Part shown: piece by piece, positions 7,145-12,327 of the stretch
How positions within the stretch are numbered: the stretch's first letter is position 1
Layout: every line of letters starts with the position of its first letter
Assembly (NCBI GenBank): GCA_017990865.1
Contig: JAGNNB010000048.1
Location: 1-12,327 of the forward strand
Origin: Lysobacteraceae bacterium
GTDB lineage: Bacteria > Pseudomonadota > Gammaproteobacteria > Xanthomonadales > Xanthomonadaceae
Length of the DNA: 12,327 bases
Direction: 5' to 3'
Made by a program: the position numbers and the translations under genes
Notes under the pieces: generated by a model
Told to the model about the DNA's origin: nothing
Databases searched by the model: none
What the model saw: only the letters and a program-made list of their open reading frames with translations

Positions 7145-7185
7145 TCGCGGCCGCCGTTGCGCTTTCGGCGCAGCGGCGGCTGCGA
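7145..7185 (+). terminator. Long stem-loop downstream of the tailspike-like gene (possible terminator)
   Basis: An 18-bp stem (7145-7162 with 7168-7185, two G-T wobbles, 5-nt TTTCG loop) starts 69 nt after the stop codon. Only a short T-run (TTT) follows on the + strand, so it is a weak intrinsic-terminator candidate or an RNA 3'-end stabiliser. Together with the small gene's stop at 7259 it occupies the convergent gap. Confidence 0.5.
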
Positions 7186-7258
7186 TTTCGCTCGAACGTC
7201 GGTTTCCGCGCGTCTGGATCTGTCCGCGCTTCGCCCTGCGCTTCGCCCCGCGTTCCGA

Positions 7259-7609
7259 TCAGGAAGCGGTCTGCGCGAACCCTAGAATCGGAAGGTACAT
7301 CGCAATGCCGCAGAAGAGCGTCAAACCGAACCCGATCGCGATGCCGGCGATCAATCCGACGATGCCGCGTCTGCGATCGTTTTCGTCGCGCACGCGCACG
7401 AAAGCGGCGATCATCGGCACGGCGAGCGGCGCGGCCCACAGGAACCATCGGCCCTGCACGAAAAACCGCGTGATCGCGGGCAGTTCGGCGCCGAACGTTT
7501 CGAACACCTCTTGAAAGTGCGGCACGATCATCTGCACGGCGACGACACCCAGAAACGCGGCGATCGTACCGGCGACCTGAAGCGAAACGTTCGCCGGATG
7601 GCTTTTCAT
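7259..7609 (-). CDS. Small membrane protein with GspF/PilC-like segment
   Basis: This 116-residue protein has three predicted membrane helices (about 10-29, 54-72 and 83-106), with a charged loop VRVRDENDRRRG between the last two. Residues 28-48 (IVPHFQEVFETFG then AELPAITR) closely echo the segment after a membrane helix in type II secretion/type IV pilus inner-membrane proteins GspF/PilC, where VP....vF...g..LP..Tr is conserved. The rest of a GspF domain is missing, so it is a mini or remnant form, or a distinct family sharing this motif. It starts 25 nt after the yidC stop on the same strand and is probably the last gene of the rpmH-rnpA-yidC unit; the SD is weak. The stop is followed by the convergent tailspike-like gene. 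Function is unknown; a role near YidC is only a guess from position. Confidence 0.75.
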   Translation of the reverse strand: MKSHPANVSLQVAGTIAAFLGVVAVQMIVPHFQEVFETFGAELPAITRFFVQGRWFLWAAPLAVPMIAAFVRVRDENDRRRGIVGLIAGIAIGFGLTLFCGIAMYLPILGFAQTAS

Positions 7610-7634
7610 CGCGTCGATGCCCGCTTATCGCGCA

Positions 7635-9368
7635 TCACTTCGCCACGGCCGCCTTGTGCTCGGTCTTCTCGCCGTATTTCTTCATCATCCACCACTGCTG
7701 CAGCATGCCCAGCGCGCCGTTGGTCACCCAGTACAGCACCAGGCCCGCGGGGAAGAACATCAAGGTCACGCCGATCACCAGCGGCATGGCTTGCATCATC
7801 TTTTGCTGCATCGGGTCCATGCCCGCCATCGGCGTCATGCGCTGGGTCAGCCACATGATGGCGATGTTGAGGATCGGCAGGATGAAGAATGGGTCGTTCG
7901 CGGTGAGGTCTTGCACCCACAGCATCCACGGCGCCTGGCGCAGTTCCACCGCTTCCACCAGCACCCAGTACAGCGACAGGAACACCGGCATCTGGATGAA
8001 GATCGGCAAGCAACCGCCGGCGGGATTGATCTTTTCTTTCTTGTACAGCTCGATCATCGCCTGCTGGTATTTTTCCTTGTCCTCGCCGTAGCGCTCCTTC
8101 AACTGCTGCATGCGCGGCTGGAACTTGCGCAACTTCGCCATCGATTTGTATTGCGCGGCCGACAACGGATACAGCAGCAGTTTGATCACCACCACCAGCA
8201 GCACGATCGCCCAGCCCCAGTTGTGGGTGATCTTGTGCAGCATCGCCAGCGTCCAATGGATCGGCTGGGCGATGACGGTGAACATGCCGTAATCGAGCGT
8301 GCGCTCCAGGCCCGGCGCGACTTTCTGCAGGCGCTCCTGGATTTTCGGGCCGACCCACAATTGCGCGGTGGTGCTGGCTTTTTGTCCCGGCGCGAGCGCG
8401 AACTCGGGGCCGGCGGCGGCGATGCCGTATTGATTGCCGGCGTTGACCAGCGAGTAGTTGGCTTTCTGGTCCTTCTGCGGGATCCATGCGGCGAAGAAAT
8501 AATGCTGCAGCAAAGCCACCCAACCGCCGCCGATGGTCTTGTTCAGCGGGCCGTCCTCGGCGTATTCGTCGTACTTGCGTTTGTCGTATTTCTCTTCCGG
8601 GCTGTACCACGCCGCGCCGTTGAAGCTGAAACTGGTGGGCTGCATGATGCTGCTTTCGATCGCCGGCGGAATACGCGAAAGCTGGCGATACACATGGCCT
8701 TTCCACGGCGCTGCGCTGGCGTTCTCCACGTCGTCGCGAACCGTCAACGCATAATCGCCGCGCTTGAGCGTGTAGGTGCGGCGAATCGCGACGCCGCCGG
8801 CGCCGGTCCACACGAAGCTCGCGCTCACCGCATCCTGGCCCTGCGCCAGCGCGTACTCGCGTTGCGCTTGCGCCGGCACGAAACCGCCGTTGTGATTCGG
8901 CGCGCCGGCGGTGCTGTACCAACCGCTCTGCGCGATATAGAAATCTTTGCCGCTGTCTTGCAGCAAACGCACCGGCGGCGAGTCTTTCTTGCGTTCCTGC
9001 GGGAAATTCAGCAAGTCGGCGCGGCGCACGGTGCCGCCGTCGAGGGTCAACCGCAGGACGTCGTTGCTCAGCGTCACCGTGGTCGAGACCGGCGCGGCCT
9101 TCATCGCCGGCGCGGCGGTAGCGGCAGCCGCCGCGTTACCGGGTGCAGCGGGAATATTCGCGGTCGGTACCCCGGGGGCGGGCGTCGCGATTTGCGGCGC
9201 TCCGGGCACCGGCAGGTTCCCGGCAGGCGCGGCGGCGGCCTCGGTGGCGGCAGCGACCGGGTTCTGCCCGCGCATCGCGTCGTGCGCCTTTTCCTTGTTC
9301 CACTCCATCCACAACAGCATCGCCACCATCAACCAGGCGATGATCAAGAACGTTCGAGTTTGATTCAT
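7635..9368 (-). CDS. yidC: Membrane protein insertase YidC (Oxa1 family)
   Basis: This inner-membrane insertase works alone or with SecYEG to insert and fold membrane proteins. It has 577 residues. TM1 at about 5-22 follows the typical MNQTRTFLI start, and an Ala/Pro-rich linker (about 37-95) is longer than in E. coli. The periplasmic P1 domain spans about 97-355. The conserved Oxa1 core follows: TM at about 384-403 with the groove basic residue Lys396 (E. coli has Arg at this place), the cytoplasmic helical hairpin with AQYKSMAKLRKFQPRM, then TMs at about 455-473, 493-509 and 528-549, and a basic-ending tail. I chose the ATG at 9368 because the next in-frame upstream start (9410) would overlap rnpA and add a non-family N-terminus. 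It lies 34 nt downstream of rnpA on the same strand. No clear SD is visible. Confidence 0.97.
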   Translation of the reverse strand: MNQTRTFLIIAWLMVAMLLWMEWNKEKAHDAMRGQNPVAAATEAAAAPAGNLPVPGAPQIATPAPGVPTANIPAAPGNAAAAATAAPAMKAAPVSTTVTLSNDVLRLTLDGGTVRRADLLNFPQERKKDSPPVRLLQDSGKDFYIAQSGWYSTAGAPNHNGGFVPAQAQREYALAQGQDAVSASFVWTGAGGVAIRRTYTLKRGDYALTVRDDVENASAAPWKGHVYRQLSRIPPAIESSIMQPTSFSFNGAAWYSPEEKYDKRKYDEYAEDGPLNKTIGGGWVALLQHYFFAAWIPQKDQKANYSLVNAGNQYGIAAAGPEFALAPGQKASTTAQLWVGPKIQERLQKVAPGLERTLDYGMFTVIAQPIHWTLAMLHKITHNWGWAIVLLVVVIKLLLYPLSAAQYKSMAKLRKFQPRMQQLKERYGEDKEKYQQAMIELYKKEKINPAGGCLPIFIQMPVFLSLYWVLVEAVELRQAPWMLWVQDLTANDPFFILPILNIAIMWLTQRMTPMAGMDPMQQKMMQAMPLVIGVTLMFFPAGLVLYWVTNGALGMLQQWWMMKKYGEKTEHKAAVAK

Positions 9369-9402
9369 GGGGGCGGAGGCAAGAGATGATGTCGCCGATG
9401 CC

Positions 9403-9876
9403 TCAGGCATCGGTGGACGTGGCGGAAGACGAAGCCGGCGCAGCGGTCGGCGGCAGGAGCGATCGCGTGTTGCGGGCGCGCGGCATTGTGCCGGTCGCAG
9501 CGGTCGGGGGCAACGCGCCGCAGCGGCGGAGCGCTTGATCGAAGGCGGCGATCAATTCCGGGCCGGTCGCGGCGGCCGCGGCGCTGCGCGCCACGACGAC
9601 GTACGCGCCGGGCGCCAACGCGGCGCGATGACGGCGAAAATGATCGCGTAGACGGCGTTTGATGCGATTGCGCGCGACGGCGCGTCGATCGACTTTGCGC
9701 GACACCGCCAAACCGAGCCGTGCCGGCGCGGTGTCGTCGAGATGATGCACGGCGAGCAAAGGCGTAGCGATGCGTCGACCCTGCGCGAAGACGCGGTCGA
9801 ACTCGGCTTTGGCGCGGACCCGCGCTTGCGGCGGGAACGAGGCGCCGATCTCGTGGGGGGTGAGGCGACCGGCCAT
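9403..9876 (-). CDS. rnpA: Ribonuclease P protein component RnpA
   Basis: This protein subunit of RNase P assists the catalytic RNA in removing 5' leaders from pre-tRNAs. It has 157 residues. The family core is clear: FDRVFAQGRRIATPLL near the N-terminus, RLGLAVSRKVDRRAVARNRIKRRLRDHFR (within 53-81) containing the RNR RNA-binding motif at 69-75, then GAYVVVARSAA. From about 121 to the end there is a Pro/Ala/Ser/Thr-rich low-complexity tail not found in most RnpA proteins, making it longer than the usual 115-150. It starts 25 nt after the rpmH stop and is co-transcribed with it. The gene normally overlaps or abuts yidD, but here yidC follows directly after 34 nt, so the unusual tail sits where yidD would begin. 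Confidence 0.96.
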   Translation of the reverse strand: MAGRLTPHEIGASFPPQARVRAKAEFDRVFAQGRRIATPLLAVHHLDDTAPARLGLAVSRKVDRRAVARNRIKRRLRDHFRRHRAALAPGAYVVVARSAAAAATGPELIAAFDQALRRCGALPPTAATGTMPRARNTRSLLPPTAAPASSSATSTDA

Positions 9877-9901
9877 GGGCCGGACGGCTCCGACGACGAG
9901 A

Positions 9902-10042
9902 TCAGGCAGTGAGGCGCTTACGGCCCTTGGCGCGACGGCGCGACAGGACCTTACGGCCGTCGGCGGTCTTCATGCGGGCACGGAAGCCGTGGTCGCGCTT
10001 GCGCTTGAGGTTGCTGGGTTGATAGGTGCGCTTGGTGGCCAT
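9902..10042 (-). CDS. rpmH: 50S ribosomal protein L34
   Basis: This 46-residue, strongly basic protein begins [20 protein letters not shown], continues through [21 protein letters not shown] and ends KRLTA, which is the near-invariant L34 sequence at full length. It is a small component of the large ribosomal subunit. It is the first gene of the rpmH-rnpA-yidC unit and has a strong promoter about 40-60 nt upstream. In most gammaproteobacteria the next gene on the other side is dnaA, transcribed divergently; here a calpain-like protease gene intervenes. Confidence 0.98.
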   Translation of the reverse strand: MATKRTYQPSNLKRKRDHGFRARMKTADGRKVLSRRRAKGRKRLTA

Positions 10043-10078
10043 GGCGAAGTTTCGGCTAACCGACAGAAAGAACCGGAA

Positions 10079-10107
10079 ATCTTATCGGCGACCCGCCGAC
10101 GAGTCAA
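10079..10107 (-). promoter_or_regulatory. Sigma70-type promoter for rpmH-rnpA-yidC
   Basis: On the - strand TTGACT (10107-10102) and TAAGAT (10084-10079) are separated by exactly 17 nt, each one or two bases from consensus. Initiation would leave a leader of about 30 nt before the rpmH ATG at 10042. The -35 box lies only 21 nt past the calpain gene stop. Confidence 0.75.
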
Positions 10108-10127
10108 CCGCAGCGACCCTTTGACTC
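10101..10127. promoter_or_regulatory. 7-bp inverted repeat overlapping the rpmH -35 box
   Basis: GAGTCAA (10101-10107) and TTGACTC (10121-10127) are separated by 13 nt. One arm contains the rpmH -35 hexamer, and the other ends 2 nt from the calpain stop codon. It could be an operator, or a weak 3'-end hairpin for the calpain transcript; 7-bp arms can also arise by chance. Confidence 0.3.
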
Positions 10128-10128
10128 C

Positions 10129-11457
10129 CTACATCCTCCGGGCGGGGGCCTCTCGGGTTTCGATCCCGGGCGCCGATTCCGCGGGCTGCAGCGACGCGGG
10201 CTCGCGGGCCGCTTGGGCGTACGCTTGCTGCCCCTCGTTGCGAAACGCCTGCCCCTCGGGCGTGGCGGCGAACTGGCGGAGCGCTTGCTGAAAGGCGGCA
10301 TCGTCGCGTCTCGCGGCGATCAATCCATCCAGTCCCTCCGTCGGGCGCGATCCGCCTTGTTCGGCGGGCGCGGTTTGTTGCGCTGGCGCAGGGGGCGCGA
10401 CGCCAGGCCGTTCCTCCGGTTTGGGGCCATAGACCAACTTGACCGAGTCGCTCCTGACCAGATTGTCCAGCGGAATGGTGATCGTGGCGCTCTCGCTGCG
10501 GTGACCATTCGGCCCTTCGTTGTTGTGCGCATGCGGATTGCGCAATTGCACCTGAATGCGCCCAGCGTCGTCTTTGTAGATCCGTTCGACCATGTAGGAA
10601 TGCCGGTCGATCAGCCCGTCTTCTGGCGCGTCGGCGCCGCCCGCTTTGCGTTCTTCTTTAGTCGCTTTCGGTTCTTCGCGCGTGTTCAACGTCACCGGCC
10701 GGCCTTCGCGCAGCGCTTTCTCGATGTCGGCGTAGAGGTACTCCAATCCCACTTCGTAGGCACTGCCGGTCGCGACCTTGTTCTTGTCGAACGCCGTCCC
10801 TTTGATCGCTTCGTCGAGCGCCTTGCCGGTGGTGTCGTTTTTCGCTACGTCGATATAGGTGCGGCCGATTTCGCTCACGAGATCGACGGAGCTCATCACT
10901 TTCTTGGTCGTGCCGTCGCTTTGTTTTTCTTCGACGGACTGCAGGCTGACGATATTTTTTTCCGATCCGGCGACGCCGGTGATGGCGAGCATCGCGTCGT
11001 TGGCGAGCCCACCGGGTTCGCCGTTGCGGTTGGTGATATTCGTATAGCCCTCGTCCAAGCCTTTCTTCGCCGGGTCGGCATCCTTGCTCTTGGCGTACGC
11101 CGTTTCCATCACCGCAGGCCAAATGTTTTCGTCCCGTCCGGTGTTGTCGGCGGTACTGCCGCCCTTGCGCTTATCGATGTTGTCGGCGATTTCGGCTTGG
11201 GTGACTTCGATGGTCTTCGGTACGATCGTTTCTTTTCCGTCTTTGTCTTTTTCCTTCTCGTACAGCGTGACCGAAAAGGTCTGGCGTTCGCTGTTGTAAA
11301 CGATGGCGTTGCGGATGCGATCGGGCTGTTGGCCGGCCACCGTGCCGAGGGTGGCGACGAAATAACAATCGCCCAAGGCATCTTGGCGGATGTCGTCGCG
11401 ATCGGGCATGCCGTCGGCGTCGTACAGGTTTCTGTCGGTGAAACGCGGCTTGCTCAT
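10129..11457 (-). CDS. Calpain-family (C2) cysteine protease
   Basis: This 442-residue protein has an intact papain-fold calpain core. The oxyanion Gln25 and nucleophile Cys31 lie in DIRQDALGDCYFVATL, with the six-residue Q-to-C spacing of calpains. ENIWPAVMETAYAK (110-123) matches the conserved W..LLEKAYAK helix, and GGLANDAMLAITG (149-161) the EAL..LTG element. Catalytic His286 (DRHSYMV) and Asn307 (QLRNPHAHN) follow in the expected order and spacing. The C-terminus (about 345-442) is Pro/Gln/Ala-rich and probably disordered. There is no signal peptide or membrane segment and no visible EF-hand, so it is not a classical Ca2+-calpain; substrate and regulation are unknown. The ATG at 11457 is preceded by AAAGGA and AGGGGG. 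It sits between rpmH and dnaA, an unusual place. Wobble bases look less GC-rich than in the neighbours, suggesting acquisition. It could be an effector, a toxin or an intracellular protease. Confidence 0.88.
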   Translation of the reverse strand: MSKPRFTDRNLYDADGMPDRDDIRQDALGDCYFVATLGTVAGQQPDRIRNAIVYNSERQTFSVTLYEKEKDKDGKETIVPKTIEVTQAEIADNIDKRKGGSTADNTGRDENIWPAVMETAYAKSKDADPAKKGLDEGYTNITNRNGEPGGLANDAMLAITGVAGSEKNIVSLQSVEEKQSDGTTKKVMSSVDLVSEIGRTYIDVAKNDTTGKALDEAIKGTAFDKNKVATGSAYEVGLEYLYADIEKALREGRPVTLNTREEPKATKEERKAGGADAPEDGLIDRHSYMVERIYKDDAGRIQVQLRNPHAHNNEGPNGHRSESATITIPLDNLVRSDSVKLVYGPKPEERPGVAPPAPAQQTAPAEQGGSRPTEGLDGLIAARRDDAAFQQALRQFAATPEGQAFRNEGQQAYAQAAREPASLQPAESAPGIETREAPARRM

Positions 11458-11718
11458 ATCGCCCCCTGTCCTTTGCGGTTCTCGTTAGCCCAGCGCGACG
11501 GAAAAAACAAGCCGTAGCGGTGCGCGCGTCTTCCGAGCAATGATGCGCGCGCGGCCGAAACGGTCGCGAAGGGATGCTGCGGAGGGCGAGCGAGCACGGA
11601 TCGGTGGTAGTCTGGATCGTCGCGCTCGCGACCCGCTCGTCGGGTCTTTCGGCGCCGTCTCCGTTTCCACTCCGTTCGGCCCGCTTCTCCAACGCCTGCC
11701 GACCTACTGCGAATTCCG
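11458..11718. other. 261-bp divergent intergenic region between calpain-like gene and dnaA
   Basis: This region must hold the dnaA promoter and the calpain gene promoter. By eye there is no TTATCCACA-like DnaA box and no AT-rich unwinding tract, so it does not look like oriC. A short perfect palindrome GTCGCG-CT-CGCGAC lies at 11619-11632, and GCGCGC blocks flank 11515-11555. No convincing dnaA -35/-10 pair or SD was recognised. Confidence 0.65.
11482..11510 (-). promoter_or_regulatory. Candidate promoter of the calpain-like gene
   Basis: On the - strand TTGTTT (11510-11505) is followed after 17 nt by TAACGA (11487-11482), about 25 nt before the ATG. Match to consensus is moderate (4/6 and 3/6), and the leader would be short. 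Spacing and position are the main support. Confidence 0.35.
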
Positions 11719-12327
11719 ATGGATGCTTGGCCCCGCTGCCTCGAACGTCTCGAAGCCGAATTGCCGGCCGAGGACGTTCACACTTGGCTGAAACCGCTGC
11801 AAGCGCGTCTGCGCGAAGACGGCGGCGGCGTGCTGTTGTACGCGCCCAACGCCTTCGTCCGCGATGAGGTGCAGGCGCGCTATCTGGGGCGGATCAGCGA
11901 GCTGCTCGGGCATTTCGCCGGCAACACGGCGGTGAGCCTGGAAATCGGCTCGGTCCCGCGCCCGGCCATCAGCGGCAACGGCAACGGCAACGGCAACGGA
12001 CAAACCGGCGTATCGCCGACGGTCGCCGCGCGCGCGCCGGGCGGCGCCGAATTCGGCGGCAATCTCGATGCGCATTACGGCTTCGATAATTTCGTCGAAG
12101 GCCGCAGCAATCAGCTCGGCCGCGCCGCGGCGTGGCAGGCGGCGATGAAGCCCGGCGATCGCGCGCACAACCCGCTGATGCTGTACGGCGGCACCGGCTT
12201 GGGCAAAACCCATTTGATGTTCGCGGCCGGCAACGAAATGCGCCGCAACAATCCCGGCGTGCGCGTGCTGTACCTGCGCAGCGAACAGTTCTTCAGCGCG
12301 ATGATGAAAGCGCTGCAGGACAAGACG
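11719..12327 (+). CDS. dnaA: Chromosomal replication initiator DnaA (3' truncated by window edge)
   Basis: The first 203 residues of the AAA+ initiator that binds DnaA boxes and melts oriC. Domain I (1-75) starts [14 protein letters not shown] with the conserved W..L...PL and YAPN.FV..... features that contact DnaB and other partners. Domain II (about 78-118) is a flexible linker with a GN repeat (NGNGNGNG). Domain III begins with [17 protein letters not shown] (115-131), and the Walker [10 protein letters not shown] is at 157-165. The frame is open to the window end; Walker B and the DNA-binding domain IV lie beyond it. The ATG at 11719 gives the standard xanthomonad N-terminus, although no SD is visible. 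It is transcribed away from the rpmH cluster, as usual, but separated from it by the calpain-like gene. Confidence 0.98.
   Translation, partial: MDAWPRCLERLEAELPAEDVHTWLKPLQARLREDGGGVLLYAPNAFVRDEVQARYLGRISELLGHFAGNTAVSLEIGSVPRPAISGNGNGNGNGQTGVSPTVAARAPGGAEFGGNLDAHYGFDNFVEGRSNQLGRAAAWQAAMKPGDRAHNPLMLYGGTGLGKTHLMFAAGNEMRRNNPGVRVLYLRSEQFFSAMMKALQDKT
11973..11996 (+). repeat. GGCAAC hexamer repeat (4 copies) in dnaA domain II
   Basis: Four perfect GGCAAC units encode Gly-Asn pairs in the unstructured linker between DnaA domains I and III. Copy number can change in-frame and probably varies between strains without harming function. Confidence 0.9.

Noticed and set aside
7606..9389. 438- and 590-codon frames overlapping yidC
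   Set aside because: They are shadows of an unmistakable YidC with all Oxa1-core motifs.
10129..10430. C-terminal tail of the calpain-like protein as an XVIPCD type IV secretion signal of xanthomonads
   Set aside because: The tail is Gln/Ala-rich, but I see neither the GLxRIDHV nor the FAVQG motif that defines XVIPCD.
10213..11517. 434-codon + strand frame opposite the calpain-like gene
   Set aside because: It is a Phe/Val/Arg-rich shadow; the - strand frame contains the ordered catalytic motifs.

Overview
The window looks like the dnaA-proximal chromosomal region of a GC-rich gammaproteobacterium of the Xanthomonadaceae/Lysobacteraceae (Lysobacter/Xanthomonas relatives). The reasons are the classic rpmH-rnpA-yidC-mnmE cluster running away from a divergent dnaA, a xanthomonad-like DnaA N-terminus (starting [14 protein letters not shown]), and a long intergenic repeat of a type I recall from Lysobacter/Xanthomonas genomes. 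The family assignment comes from recognition, not from a search.

Layout, left to right. Positions 2-1620 hold a NatA/NatB-type ABC exporter pair on the + strand (ATPase truncated by the window edge, genes overlapping by ATGA). Positions 1621-2157 are non-coding and carry a probable dispersed repeat, a perfect 16-bp palindrome and a bidirectional terminator. Positions 2158-3234 (-) encode a lipoprotein with a poly-Gln/RQAEA spacer and a TonB C-terminal domain. Positions 3358-4740 (-) are mnmE. A 365-bp spacer then leads to an orphan + strand gene (5106-7076) for a phage-tailspike-like right-handed beta-helix protein. Positions 7259-7609 (-) encode a small membrane protein resembling part of GspF/PilC. 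It closes the run rpmH (9902-10042), rnpA (9403-9876), yidC (7635-9368), all on the - strand. Positions 10129-11457 (-) encode a calpain-family (C2) cysteine protease. Positions 11719 to the right edge are the 5' part of dnaA (+).

Functionally, rpmH/rnpA/yidC/mnmE form the housekeeping core: ribosomal protein L34, RNase P protein, membrane insertase and tRNA wobble-uridine modification. A strong sigma70-like promoter (TTGACT-N17-TAAGAT) lies just upstream of rpmH. Into this conserved framework at least two accessory genes have been placed: the calpain-like protease between rpmH and dnaA, and the tailspike-like gene between the yidC unit and mnmE. yidD, often found between rnpA and yidC, is absent, and no DnaA-box cluster is visible upstream of dnaA.

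The most notable items are the intact calpain catalytic triad beside the replication initiator, the lone tailspike-like adhesin/depolymerase with an E1_FCCH-like insert and no phage neighbours, the TonB-domain protein anchored as a lipoprotein without ExbB/ExbD, and the GspF-like mini membrane protein.
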